The notes: generated from the letters alone by a model not told the origin. A stretch of 64,000 nt of DNA from Lacrimispora sphenoides (GCF_900105215.1 NZ_FOIP01000001.1:2416001-2480000), one strand, 5' to 3'; shown: positions 17,627 to 26,833, counted from the stretch's first letter. A program made the numbers and translations.

Positions 17627-18886
17627 ATGACAGAGGTAAAGAACAGCAGTGTTGATTTGTTATCCAGACAGATGACTGGCAGTAAGAAAAAGGAAGAAAA
17701 GGCTGTTAACGGTCAATCCGAGTTTAAGGCCATGCTGAAAAACGGCAATCAGAAGAAGGATGGAAAAAGCCCGGAATCAGGGGAGTCCTCTGAAGATAAG
17801 ATGTCTGCGTCAGAAGTTGCGTCAGAAGCTGCGGCTCTAGTTGTTGCGGCCGGTATGGCGGGAATTAAAGAGCCGGAGGAAAAGTTCCAAATGGCTGGAC
17901 AGGAACCGACGGATCAGATTATGGAAACCATCGGAGAGGCTGAAGCAACGGTTTTGTCACCGGAAGAAAGTGGAAAAATCCAGACAATGGATTCGTTCCG
18001 TACTTTAGACCAGTTCCGTTTTAACCAGCTGGCAGAAAGCAGTATGGGAACAGATAGCCTTGCAGATGTAAAATTGGGAACCTTAACGGATAATTCAAAA
18101 GAAATTGCGGAACCCCTTTTCTCGAAGACAATGATGCAAAAAACAGGTGAGAAAAACCCTGTAATTGAGGATATTGCCGGACAGAATCCGGAAACAGCTG
18201 TAAACGCAAAAGGGAAGAATGATACTTTATCGTTGCAGCAGCTTATGAAGGCAGCAGAGACCGTTTCAGATTCAGTGGAAGAGGAACCTATGGTAAATCT
18301 TCAAAGGAGTGGTTCCCAGGAAAAATCAAACCCTTGGGAAGAAGATCAGGATAAAATCCAGAAAAGCCTTCCGGAAAAACCTTATGAGCCTGTACGTTTC
18401 TGGAATACTTCTTCTGCAAAACCTGAGGAAGTCCATATGTCTGTAAGAGTAGATAATTCGGAAGAATTGGAAGCGAAGCTGTCGGAACAGATTTTAAAAC
18501 AGATTCACGAAGGAAATGGGGAACTGGATATCCAATTAGAACCCCATAACCTGGGAAAAATCAGGATCAGAATTTCCTATGAGGATAATCAGATCAGCGT
18601 TTCCCTTCTGTGTACGGAAAGCAGAACTTTGAAGCTTTTATCCCAGTCAGCAGGCGATTTAGGTTCCATTCTGGAATCTAATCTAGAACGGCCATTCCAA
18701 GTTCTGGTAGACAAGCAGGAACCAGATTACTTAAACCAGCAGCAGGAACAGGGCAGCAGACAGGAACAGCGTGGACAGCATCAGGAAAGCCAGAGGGAAG
18801 AAAACAGCGGGGACTTTTTACAAAAGCTGAGGCTTGGGATTTTTGAATCGGAAAGCACTGAAGAAAGCGGCGTTGGTTACAGATAA
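17627..18886 (+). CDS. fliK: Flagellar hook-length control protein FliK
   Basis: 419 residues. The low-complexity N-terminal two thirds (Ser/Glu/Lys/Gln-rich ruler region) is followed by the conserved FliK C-terminal domain (LDIQLEPHNLGKIRIRISYE, about residues 303-322) and a Gln-rich tail (QQQEQGSRQEQRGQHQESQ). It is exported while the hook grows and switches FlhB specificity when the hook is long enough. A strong AAAGGAG site precedes the ATG. flgD follows, as expected. Confidence 0.92.
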   Translation: MTEVKNSSVDLLSRQMTGSKKKEEKAVNGQSEFKAMLKNGNQKKDGKSPESGESSEDKMSASEVASEAAALVVAAGMAGIKEPEEKFQMAGQEPTDQIMETIGEAEATVLSPEESGKIQTMDSFRTLDQFRFNQLAESSMGTDSLADVKLGTLTDNSKEIAEPLFSKTMMQKTGEKNPVIEDIAGQNPETAVNAKGKNDTLSLQQLMKAAETVSDSVEEEPMVNLQRSGSQEKSNPWEEDQDKIQKSLPEKPYEPVRFWNTSSAKPEEVHMSVRVDNSEELEAKLSEQILKQIHEGNGELDIQLEPHNLGKIRIRISYEDNQISVSLLCTESRTLKLLSQSAGDLGSILESNLERPFQVLVDKQEPDYLNQQQEQGSRQEQRGQHQESQREENSGDFLQKLRLGIFESESTEESGVGYR

Positions 18887-18897
18887 GGAGAGAAACG

Positions 18898-19488
18898 ATG
18901 GCAAATGTAATTGGAGTTGATTCGAATACATATCTGGAGGCTTTTAAGGAAAGGGCGAAATCCACCAGTAACAGTGAATTAACAACAGAGGGATTTTTTA
19001 AGCTTTTGGCAGCACAGCTTCAAAATCAGGACATGTCAAACCCAATGGATAACTCAGAGATGATGACTCAGATGACTCAGATCGCTATGATGCAGGCTAT
19101 GAACAACTTCTCCACTGCAATGGGAGATTTTGCCCAGGTCAATACAATCAATTATGGAACCTCCATGATGGGAAAAGAAGTTATGGTTGGAGTCCAAGAG
19201 AAGAATGGGTCAATTAAAAAAATCACAGGAACTGTGACGAGAGTCGATATTTTTGGAGGTGTGCCAACTCTTTACATCGACGACGATGATAAGACAGGCT
19301 ATCCGGTTTCCAGTATCATGTCTGTGTATGAAAAAGGGCATAAACCTTCAGATGGGACAGAAAAGGATGACGGAGTTAAGGATCCAGATACAGATAATAA
19401 TACTGATGGAGCCAAGGAGCCTGATAAAGGTAATAATGTCGATGGAGCCGAGGATCCGGATGCAGATAACAAAACCAGTACCGATTAG
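18898..19488 (+). CDS. flgD: Hook cap/scaffold protein FlgD
   Basis: 196 residues. The N-terminal FlgD motif is present: FFKLLAAQLQNQDMSNPMDN, then EMMTQMTQIAMMQAM. The usual FlgD_ig part is short (VDIFGGVPTLYIDDDDKTGY). The last 45 or so residues are a repetitive acidic tail (DGAKEPDKGNN, DGAEDPDADNK) from two diverged 39-base repeats near 19407-19475. FlgD caps the growing hook. It is short and lacks the large tandem domains of enteric FlgD. Confidence 0.92.
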   Translation: MANVIGVDSNTYLEAFKERAKSTSNSELTTEGFFKLLAAQLQNQDMSNPMDNSEMMTQMTQIAMMQAMNNFSTAMGDFAQVNTINYGTSMMGKEVMVGVQEKNGSIKKITGTVTRVDIFGGVPTLYIDDDDKTGYPVSSIMSVYEKGHKPSDGTEKDDGVKDPDTDNNTDGAKEPDKGNNVDGAEDPDADNKTSTD

Positions 19489-19508
19489 AATGCGGAAGGT
19501 GATGATTA

Positions 19509-19883
19509 ATGCTAGGCAAAATAAATCAGCATGAGGAATTAAGGCAGCTAAAGCTGCGGAATGCTGCCGCAATATCAAAACCGGCAGGCAGCTTTAATGA
19601 AATCCTTCAAAGCAGGATTGATAAAACGGAAGAACTCCAGTTTTCCCGCCATGCTGCAGAGAGGGTCAATCAGCGCGGAATTGAAATGTCGGATTCATTT
19701 ATACAAGATCTGCAGTCCGCAGTGGAAAAGGCCCGTTCCAAAGGTGCAAAGGACGTGGTGATCATAAGTGACAGGGGAGCATTTATTGTCAATGTACCCA
19801 ATAATACTGTGGTAACAACGATGTCCGGCAGTGAAATGAAAGAAAATATTTTTACAAATATTGACAGCGCCGTCCTATTATAG
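19509..19883 (+). CDS. Flagellar operon protein of the TIGR02530 family
   Basis: 124 residues. The C-terminal part (FSRHAAERVNQRGIEMSDSF ... KGAKDVVIISDRGAFIVNV ... NIFTNIDSAVLL) matches the small conserved protein found between flgD and flgE in Firmicutes and spirochaetes. Its biochemical role is not established. No signal peptide; cytoplasmic or exported through the flagellum. The position between flgD and flgE supports the call. Confidence 0.85.
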   Translation: MLGKINQHEELRQLKLRNAAAISKPAGSFNEILQSRIDKTEELQFSRHAAERVNQRGIEMSDSFIQDLQSAVEKARSKGAKDVVIISDRGAFIVNVPNNTVVTTMSGSEMKENIFTNIDSAVLL

Positions 19884-19963
19884 CTGGACCATTTATGGAG
19901 GCTTTTCCTGTGAGTCCGATTGACAGCAGGAGGAAGGCGCAAAAAACAAAGGAGAATAAAGCT

Positions 19964-21589
19964 ATGGTCAAATCAATGTTTGCCGGTGTGGCAGGTCTCA
20001 GAACTCACCAGGCCAAAATGGATGTTATCGGTAATAATATAGCTAACGTAAATACATGGGGATTTAAGGCGGGTAGCATGTCATTTAAAGACACTATGTA
20101 CCAGAATACTTCATCTGGTTCAAAAGGCAGCACAGCTGCCGGCGGCTATGGCGGCACCAATGCCAATCAGGTAGGATATGGCGTGACTACTGGAGTCATT
20201 TCCTATGATTTTTCTATGGGAAGCCCTTCACCTTCTCCCAGAGGCCTTGACTGCTATATTGACGGTACAGGGTTTTATATTGTAGGTCCTATGGTTGGGG
20301 ACGGAGGGGGATTTACCCTGGAGGAATCAGATGTCATTGCCTCCAAAGGCCTGTTTCTTTCTAGAGTAGGACAATTTACAGTGGATAATCAGGGATATCT
20401 GGTTGATGATTCTGGAAATTATGTATATGGATTTTCAAATACTAGCAGCGATTATTCAGGCAGCGATAGTTTTGATACCACATCATTAAAACCGCTGAGG
20501 GTTCCTATGGAATCAGATATGGCTGCGATAGGTAATAAGACTGCAGCGGAAAGGGTAAATGATGCCAGAAAGGCACTGGAGGAAGCAAGGGCAAATTTAA
20601 GCAATCTGAATTTGGATCTGGGAAAAGCAAGAGAAGAGTATATTGCAGCAGATAAGGCGTATACGTCTGAGGCTGCAGATAATAAGCAGAATATAAAAGG
20701 TTTAACGACTGCTCGTGACGATGCAAAGAAAGCAATGGAAAAGGCATACGCCGATTGGATTGATGGTAAAAATGATACGACCAAGGAACCAGGCCTAAAA
20801 TTGGATTATGATACGGCAAGAAAGACTTATGAGAAGGCGGTATTTGATCTGACTATAGCCCAGGCGAACCTTCGCGCGCCAAAAGCGCTGGATACTGCAA
20901 AGGGTGCTATTAAGAAACCAGAGGACATCTGGACTGATTATGCAAATGCTCTTGATGATTATAATGCCCCTGCCCCTGCTGGCGGAACACAAGCACTGAA
21001 GGATAAATTGGATGAGACCAGGAAAGCTCTGGATGATCTTCAAGCGGCTTTAAGCAAAATCGAACCTGATTCTCTGGAAGGCAAACGGGACTCCGCTAAC
21101 CAGGCCGCAAAAAAGGCTGAAGCCATGGTGACAGCAGCCGAAAATGCGGTGACAAAAGCAGAAAATAATCTGGTAGCAGCTCAGAAAGATTCTACGAGCA
21201 CAGAAGTGGGCAATGCCGGTGCAGGCGAAGGGCTTGCCAAACTGACAAACTATACAGTTCAGCAAGATGGTACCTTAACCGCTAGTACCGAGTTCGGCGC
21301 TACAGTCATCATCGGTAAAATTGCATTAGCTGGTGTTCAGAATGTCAACGGTCTGGAAAAGACCACGGGCTATTATTATGTCCCAGGCGGTAATGCTGGT
21401 AACATAAGCATTTATGAAGCCGGAGGCACTCAAGGCCGAATCATGTCAAATTATCTGGAAATGGCAAAGGTGGATCTTGCGACAGAGATGACAGATATGA
21501 TCACTACGCAGAGAGGATTCCAAGCTAACTCAAAGATCATTACAGTTACAGATCAGATGCTGGAAGAACTGGTTAACATTAAGCGGTAA
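19964..21589 (+). CDS. flgE: Flagellar hook protein FlgE with long coiled-coil insertion
   Basis: 541 residues. The N-terminal rod/hook motif (MDVIGNNIANVNTWGFKAGS), the FlgE core (GYGVTTGVISYDFSMGSP, FLSRVGQFTVDNQGYLVD) and the C-terminal helix (EMTDMITTQRGFQANSKIIT) identify the hook subunit. Between residues about 186 and 412 the usual beta-rich outer domains are replaced by Ala/Lys/Glu/Asp-rich helical heptads (AERVNDARKALEEARANLSN, KAEAMVTAAENAVTKAENNL). The start is ATG 19964, with AAAGGAG at the right distance; the frame extends upstream to 19895 without homology. It is exported and polymerises into the hook. Confidence 0.92.
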   Translation: MVKSMFAGVAGLRTHQAKMDVIGNNIANVNTWGFKAGSMSFKDTMYQNTSSGSKGSTAAGGYGGTNANQVGYGVTTGVISYDFSMGSPSPSPRGLDCYIDGTGFYIVGPMVGDGGGFTLEESDVIASKGLFLSRVGQFTVDNQGYLVDDSGNYVYGFSNTSSDYSGSDSFDTTSLKPLRVPMESDMAAIGNKTAAERVNDARKALEEARANLSNLNLDLGKAREEYIAADKAYTSEAADNKQNIKGLTTARDDAKKAMEKAYADWIDGKNDTTKEPGLKLDYDTARKTYEKAVFDLTIAQANLRAPKALDTAKGAIKKPEDIWTDYANALDDYNAPAPAGGTQALKDKLDETRKALDDLQAALSKIEPDSLEGKRDSANQAAKKAEAMVTAAENAVTKAENNLVAAQKDSTSTEVGNAGAGEGLAKLTNYTVQQDGTLTASTEFGATVIIGKIALAGVQNVNGLEKTTGYYYVPGGNAGNISIYEAGGTQGRIMSNYLEMAKVDLATEMTDMITTQRGFQANSKIITVTDQMLEELVNIKR

Positions 21590-21607
21590 TAAGCTTATGT
21601 AGATTCA

Positions 21608-21631
21608 GGGAGGCGGTAACTGCCGCTTCCC
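21608..21631 (+). other. Intercistronic hairpin flgE-flbD
   Basis: A 9-bp GC-rich stem (21608-21616 with 21623-21631, one G-U pair) with a 6-base loop lies between flgE and flbD. There is no T-run, so it is more likely an mRNA stability or processing element than a terminator. Confidence 0.45.
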
Positions 21632-21651
21632 TTAATGAGAGGAGTTGAGCC

Positions 21652-21855
21652 ATGATTCGTCTTACAAGACTGAATGATGAGGAATTTATAATCAATTGCA
21701 GTCAGATTGAGCGGGTTGAAACGATACCGGAGTCCAATATAATAATGGTTAATGGGAAGCATTATGTAGTAAAAGAAAGTGTTGATGAGATCCTTGACCG
21801 GGTGATTGAATACCATGCTCAAATATATGCGCGTGCGCAGAAAAAGAACGTTTAA
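21652..21855 (+). CDS. flbD: Flagellar FlbD/SwrD family protein
   Basis: 67 residues starting MIRLTRLNDEEFIINCSQIE and including the FlbD pattern IERVETIPESNIIMVNGKHY. SwrD of Bacillus subtilis increases flagellar torque via the stator, and the gene here directly precedes motA-motB, which fits that role. GAGAGGAG ribosome site. No membrane segment. Confidence 0.9.
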   Translation: MIRLTRLNDEEFIINCSQIERVETIPESNIIMVNGKHYVVKESVDEILDRVIEYHAQIYARAQKKNV

Positions 21856-21888
21856 TCCAGGTACTGCCTGGAATATAGGAGGTTACTT

Positions 21889-22698
21889 ATGGATGTATCA
21901 TTGATCGTTGGCTGGGTGCTGGGAATCGTATTGATTATCTACGGAATCGGCGCAGATAAGCTGGTGAATTTCTTGGATATGCCCAGTGTTATCATTGTTG
22001 TGGGAGGTACTGTGGCAGCATTGATAGCCAGCTTTCCATTTAAAACCCTGGCACAGATTCCAAAACACATCGGAATTATGATCAGCTCCAACCGGTACAA
22101 TTCGGAAGCCGTTATTCATACACTGGTGGATATGGCGAAAACGGCTAGAAAAAAAGGACTTTTGGTTCTGGAAGAGCAGGCTGCTACCATCAAGGATCCT
22201 TTTCTGAAACAAAGCGTGATGCTAATTGTAGATGCCATGGATGCAGAGAAGATCAGGGAGATGCTGGAAAGTGAAGTAGCAGCTATGATAGATCGTCACG
22301 AACAGGATGTCAGCATCTATGACAGGGGATCAGGAGTGGCCCCGGCCTTCGGAATGATTGGTACGCTGGTAGGATTGGTTAATATGTTAAAAAGCATGGA
22401 TATGTCTGGGAACGGATCAAACAGCCTTGGGGCTGATATGTCTGTGGCTTTGATCACCACTTTTTACGGCTGTATTCTGGCTCATCTGCTGTTCAATCCT
22501 ATGGGCAAGAAACTCCGTATCCGGAATGAAGAAGAAGTCTTATATAAGCAGATTATTATTGAAGGTGTTTTGTCCATTCAGGCGGGAGATAATCCCAAGT
22601 ACCTGGAGGAAAAGCTGTTATCTTACCTGTCTCAGAAGCAGCAGGGAAAAATCACAATGAAAAAGCCCGTTAATGAAGGAAGCGTAAATACTGACTAA
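21889..22698 (+). CDS. motA: Flagellar stator protein MotA
   Basis: 269 residues with four hydrophobic segments (about 4-21, 30-50, 147-168, 180-200) and a large cytoplasmic loop between the second and third. Typical MotA stretches: GVAPAFGMIGTLVGLVNML and ADMSVALITTFYGCILAHL. With MotB it forms the ion channel that drives rotation. motB lies 84 bases on, and the gap holds a short GGCAT...ATGCC inverted repeat. Confidence 0.95.
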   Translation: MDVSLIVGWVLGIVLIIYGIGADKLVNFLDMPSVIIVVGGTVAALIASFPFKTLAQIPKHIGIMISSNRYNSEAVIHTLVDMAKTARKKGLLVLEEQAATIKDPFLKQSVMLIVDAMDAEKIREMLESEVAAMIDRHEQDVSIYDRGSGVAPAFGMIGTLVGLVNMLKSMDMSGNGSNSLGADMSVALITTFYGCILAHLLFNPMGKKLRIRNEEEVLYKQIIIEGVLSIQAGDNPKYLEEKLLSYLSQKQQGKITMKKPVNEGSVNTD

Positions 22699-22782
22699 TT
22701 AGATTGCGAAAGAGGAACGCCCAGGGGGGCATACCTTAATGCCAAAAGAACATGGGTAGGAAAGTGAAAAACAGGTGGTTGT

Positions 22783-23550
22783 ATGATTAAGAGAAATAAG
22801 CAGCCGGAGGAAACTGGAAGCTGGATGGATACATATGGAGACATGGTTACATTACTGCTGTGTTTTTTCGTTCTTCTGTATTCCATGTCCTCCATGGATC
22901 AGACCAAGTGGAAGAAACTGGTGCAGAGCTTTAATCCTAGTGCTCTGGAAAGCATAGAGTCCAATGTCAATGAAAGCGAAGGAGAATTCCGCGGAGACCA
23001 GACAAAAGAAGTGGTCTCGGATTTTGACGCATTATATACGGCTCTGAAAGAGATGGTTGAAGAGAGAGGAATGCAGGATTCTGTGGAAATTACCCGAGGA
23101 GACGGTTTCACTTTTATTTCATTCCGCGATAAAGTGTTTTTTGACGGAGACAGTTCTGTGCTTCGGCAGGAGGGCAAGGACATCCTTGAGCAGTTTGCTG
23201 TCGCAATGACGCAGGTGGATTCTTCCATAAAGGAAGTACAGGTTTTGGGACACACTTCCCAGGGAGACCCAAACAGGCCCAACAATGTCCGCAATGACAG
23301 GATGCTTGCTGCTCAGCGTTCCGCAGAGGTTGTAATCTTTCTTCAAAGCAGACATGCTGTTTCACCGGAAAAACTGGTGAGCGCCAGCTATGGTCAGTTC
23401 CGTCCCATTGCGCCTTTTGATACGGAAGATGGGAGGGCGCAGAACCGCCGCGTGGAAATATTGATAACCAAGAATGATACGGTAGAAAAATCCCTGGAAG
23501 AGTATTACAACCAGATATATCAGGATTATCAGAACGTGCCGGTTAATTAA
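22783..23550 (+). CDS. motB: Flagellar stator protein MotB
   Basis: 255 residues. One N-terminal membrane helix contains the ion-binding aspartate D20 (TYGDMVTLLLCFFVLLYSMS). A C-terminal OmpA-type peptidoglycan-binding domain follows (FRDKVFFDGDSSVLRQEGK, VLGHTSQGD, NDRMLAAQRSAEVV, AQNRRVEI). It anchors the stator to the wall. fliL, often next, is absent; fliM follows. Confidence 0.95.
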   Translation: MIKRNKQPEETGSWMDTYGDMVTLLLCFFVLLYSMSSMDQTKWKKLVQSFNPSALESIESNVNESEGEFRGDQTKEVVSDFDALYTALKEMVEERGMQDSVEITRGDGFTFISFRDKVFFDGDSSVLRQEGKDILEQFAVAMTQVDSSIKEVQVLGHTSQGDPNRPNNVRNDRMLAAQRSAEVVIFLQSRHAVSPEKLVSASYGQFRPIAPFDTEDGRAQNRRVEILITKNDTVEKSLEEYYNQIYQDYQNVPVN

Positions 23551-23573
23551 AAAATGAAGCGGGAGTGAAACAA

Positions 23574-24593
23574 ATGGCTGAAGTATTATCCCAAAATCAA
23601 ATTGATGCACTGCTCAATTCCCTGCAGGGAACAAATGAGCTGAGCCAGGAGATTGAAAGAAACGAAGATGAAATAAAATATAGGAAATATGATTTTTACA
23701 GTCCTAAAAAATTTACAAAGGATAGGCTTAAAGTTTTAGGAAGCATATTCGACAATTTTTCCAGAATTGCGGGATCCCAGATAAACAGTCTGTTTAGGAC
23801 TTCCAGTGAACTATCAGTCGTTACGGTAGAGGAGCAGCGTTATTATGAATTCAGTAACGCCCTCAGCGATAATGATGTCCTTACCCTTGTCAATGTGTCT
23901 TTGCCGGATCATTCCAAGAATCCACCGCTTTTAATCAATGCAAGCATGCCATTAATGCTTAGCTTAATCGACCGCATGCTGGGGGGCTTGGGGAAGGAAA
24001 CCAGTGTTGGCTTGTCTTATTCCTATACGGAAATAGAGATGGCTTTATACCGCAGAGTGATCCAATATGTGATAGCGCCATTAAAGGATTCCTGGTCAAG
24101 TTATATTAATCTTAATTTTGAACTGGAGAGGTTGGAAGAAAACCCCAGCATGTTCCAGGAAATCGGTGTGGATGAAACTATAGTAATCGTCGTCATTGAT
24201 GTGGAAATGGAAGGATGCTCTGGGAGACTAAGTCTCTGTATCCCAGGAAATCTCCTGATAAACATATTCAGTATTATAGACAAGCGAAGAGCCAGTGCTA
24301 TGGGAGATGAAGAAAATAGTCAGGATACAAAACTTGAAATCCTAAACAACATCAGGGCCACTGACTTAATGGTTCGTGCTAAGGTAGGAGAGTCTGTCAT
24401 TACTCTGGATGATGTTTATAATCTTCATATAGGAGATGTTATCAACTTAGGTACACCTAAGGAATCCGACATTAAGCTGTATGTGGAAGACCAGCCATGG
24501 TTTAAGGGACAGCTAGGTGTTCACAAAAGGAATACAGCGGTTCGGATTGATGGTCTTGTAGAAGAAGGAAATTACCAGGCTGGTGAAAACTGA
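23574..24593 (+). CDS. fliM: Flagellar motor switch protein FliM
   Basis: 339 residues. The N-terminal CheY-P binding peptide VLSQNQIDALLNSLQG is intact. A CheC-like middle domain and a C-terminal SpoA domain (VITLDDVYNLHIGDVINLGT) follow. FliM controls motor direction. ATG 23574 is used because GGGAG at 23561-23565 lies 8 bases before it and it gives the canonical N-terminus; GTG 23565 would add three residues. Confidence 0.95.
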   Translation: MAEVLSQNQIDALLNSLQGTNELSQEIERNEDEIKYRKYDFYSPKKFTKDRLKVLGSIFDNFSRIAGSQINSLFRTSSELSVVTVEEQRYYEFSNALSDNDVLTLVNVSLPDHSKNPPLLINASMPLMLSLIDRMLGGLGKETSVGLSYSYTEIEMALYRRVIQYVIAPLKDSWSSYINLNFELERLEENPSMFQEIGVDETIVIVVIDVEMEGCSGRLSLCIPGNLLINIFSIIDKRRASAMGDEENSQDTKLEILNNIRATDLMVRAKVGESVITLDDVYNLHIGDVINLGTPKESDIKLYVEDQPWFKGQLGVHKRNTAVRIDGLVEEGNYQAGEN

Positions 24594-24641
24594 GTCAGGG
24601 ATTATATAAAGAATTAAGGATAATAAAGGAGATGCAAAAAA

Positions 24642-25001
24642 ATGGCTAAAATATTATTGGTAGATGATGCGGCATTTATGAGAATGATGATTAAGGATAC
24701 GTTATCTAAAAACGGATATACCGATTTATACGAGGCGTCTGACGGAGCTCAGGCTGTGCAGATGTTTTCTGAAATTACTCCGGATCTTGTAATTATGGAC
24801 ATAACAATGCCTAATATGGATGGATTGGAAGCTTTAAAATTGATAAAGTCAAAATCTCCAGATGCAGCGGTTGTAATGTGCTCTGCCATGGGACAGGAGA
24901 GCATGGTAATCGAAGCGATCAAATCAGGTGCTAAAGATTTTATTGTAAAGCCCTTTAAACCGGACAGAATTCTTAAAACTGTCACAGGCATTATTGGTTA
25001 G
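24642..25001 (+). CDS. cheY: Chemotaxis response regulator CheY
   Basis: 119-residue single receiver domain. Acidic pair D8-D9, phospho-acceptor D53 (LVIMDITMPNMDG), CSAMGQ switch segment and VKPFKP lysine loop are all present. It sits between fliM and fliY, whose products bind and dephosphorylate CheY-P in Firmicutes, so it is the best candidate for the motor-binding CheY. A second stand-alone receiver lies at 60947. Confidence 0.93.
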   Translation: MAKILLVDDAAFMRMMIKDTLSKNGYTDLYEASDGAQAVQMFSEITPDLVIMDITMPNMDGLEALKLIKSKSPDAAVVMCSAMGQESMVIEAIKSGAKDFIVKPFKPDRILKTVTGIIG

Positions 25002-25024
25002 TTTTACCGTAGAGGAGGGGTCAA

Positions 25025-25471
25025 ATGTCATTTTTAAGTTCCATGAACATTAGTGCGTCAGCAATGACCGCCCAGCGACTTCGACTGGATATTGCATCGG
25101 AGAACATTGCTAATATTGATACGACAAGGACGGAAGCAGGCGGGCCATACCAGAGAAAAATGGTGGTACTTGAATCCAGGAATGAAAATAACTTCCGAAG
25201 AATTATGATGAATGCAGCCGGCATAAGCAGGCAGCAGAGCACAGGTGGCGTCAAAGTTTCACAGATAGTGCAAGACACCAGTCCCTTTAAGTCCGTTTAC
25301 AATCCGGAACATCCAGATGCGGATGAAAATGGCTATGTGCAGATGCCTAATGTGGATTTGCTAAAAGAAACAGTAGACAGTATGTCTGCATACCGGTCCT
25401 ATGAGGCCAACATAACAGCATTTAATGCCATAAAGATGATGGCCTCCAAGGCATTGGAAATTGGAAAGTAA
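25025..25471 (+). CDS. flgC: Flagellar proximal rod protein FlgC (displaced from flgB)
   Basis: 148 residues. N-terminus FLSSMNISASAMTAQRLRLD with ASENIANIDTTRTEAGGPYQ is diagnostic for FlgC; the C-terminal helix has YRSYEANITAFNAIKMM. It forms the proximal rod with FlgB. In most bacteria it follows flgB directly; here it lies between cheY and fliY. Good GAGGAGGGG ribosome site. Confidence 0.93.
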   Translation: MSFLSSMNISASAMTAQRLRLDIASENIANIDTTRTEAGGPYQRKMVVLESRNENNFRRIMMNAAGISRQQSTGGVKVSQIVQDTSPFKSVYNPEHPDADENGYVQMPNVDLLKETVDSMSAYRSYEANITAFNAIKMMASKALEIGK

Positions 25472-25520
25472 AGCGTGACTTGGCATAGAGGGCTAATGAG
25501 TATAAAGGGAGAAAAGTTGT

Positions 25521-26816
25521 ATGGATTCAAAGAATTTTAGCGCATTTGAAATTGATGCCATAGGTGAAATACTGAATATAAGCCTTGGTGCCTCGGCCAC
25601 TGCAGTATCTACCATGCTCAATGCCAGAGTTGATATTACCACGCCCGTGGTAAAGGTATTGTCAAAGGAAGAATTTGAAATTTCTAACTTAGAGCCGGCA
25701 GTAGGGGTGGAGATTACATATATTGCAGGACTTAGCGGAAGCAACATTATGCTTTTAAAGAGGCATGATGTAAAAGTGATTGTTGACATGCTCATGGGCA
25801 TGGAAACGCCGGAGGAAGAATTTGAATTAAATGATCTGAACATCAGCGCCATTTGTGAAGTTATGAATCAGATGATGGGGGCTTCTGCGACGGCACTGTC
25901 TGAGTTTTTAGGCAAGGTTGTTAATATTTCGACCCCCAGTTCTTTTGAGATCGGTGATGTAAATGATTTCAAAGAAAAATATTATGACAATGATGATTAC
26001 ATGGTTGTGGTCGGATTTACTTTAAAAATTGCGGACCAGTTGGAAAGTGAATTTATTAATGTAATGACTCCCGATCTTGCAAAAGAACTGGTTAGAGGAT
26101 TTTTACCCCAGGAAATGCTGGAACCGATTCCGGAGCCTGAACCAATTCCGGAACCTGTGCAAATTCCGGAACCAGTGCAAATTCCGGAACCAGTCATAGA
26201 GACAAGAACGGAACTAAGTGAACCGGCTTCAGGCGGAATCTTATCTCAAGAAGAGATTGAAAAAATGTTGTCAGGCAGCTTTTTAGGTGAGGAACCTATG
26301 AATGCTGAACAGCCTGCCGATAGAGAGATGGCTGGGGGAAGTCAGGAAATACCGCAGATGACAGGAGATAATCAGATGGCAGTACAGCAGATGATGGATC
26401 AAATACAGACGCAGCAGCAGATGATGAGTCAAATGCAGCAGATGATATCACAGCTCCAAAGCGAACAGCAAAACATGAAAAAAACAGGGTCTCCGGAGCC
26501 TAAGACCATAAATGTGAAACCTATTCCTCAAAATAGCTTAAAAGACGGAGACATTCGCTATGAGGAGCAGGAGGAAAACCGGGAACTGATTATGGGAGTG
26601 CCCCTTGAGGTTTCTGTTGAAATTGGCAGAACCAGAAAGTTGGTAAAGGAGATTCTTGAATTTACCAAAGGGTCCCTTGTTATCCTTGACAAGCTGGCGG
26701 GAGAGCAGGTTGATTTATATGTAAATGGCCGCTGCATTGCAAAAGGCGATGTGGTAGTTGTAGATGACAATTTTGGCATCCGTATTACAGAGATTACTAA
26801 AAAAAGCGGAGAATAG
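25521..26816 (+). CDS. fliY: Flagellar switch phosphatase FliY (FliN fusion)
   Basis: 431 residues. Residues 1-195 are a CheC/FliY domain with two ExxN phosphatase sites (AIGEILNISLGASATAVS and AICEVMNQMMGASATALS). Residues 201-226 are a Pro-Glu repeat (IPEPVQIPEPVQIPEP). Residues 241-250 (LSQEEIEKML) copy the FliM-type CheY-binding peptide. A Met/Gln-rich helix spans about 285-322. The C-terminal SpoA/FliN domain starts near 355 (VPLEVSVEIGRTRKLVKEIL). It forms the C-ring with FliM and dephosphorylates CheY-P. In Bacillus FliY the peptide is N-terminal; here it is internal. Confidence 0.93.
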   Translation: MDSKNFSAFEIDAIGEILNISLGASATAVSTMLNARVDITTPVVKVLSKEEFEISNLEPAVGVEITYIAGLSGSNIMLLKRHDVKVIVDMLMGMETPEEEFELNDLNISAICEVMNQMMGASATALSEFLGKVVNISTPSSFEIGDVNDFKEKYYDNDDYMVVVGFTLKIADQLESEFINVMTPDLAKELVRGFLPQEMLEPIPEPEPIPEPVQIPEPVQIPEPVIETRTELSEPASGGILSQEEIEKMLSGSFLGEEPMNAEQPADREMAGGSQEIPQMTGDNQMAVQQMMDQIQTQQQMMSQMQQMISQLQSEQQNMKKTGSPEPKTINVKPIPQNSLKDGDIRYEEQEENRELIMGVPLEVSVEIGRTRKLVKEILEFTKGSLVILDKLAGEQVDLYVNGRCIAKGDVVVVDDNFGIRITEITKKSGE

Positions 26817-26833
26817 AGAGGAAGTGGCTGTAT

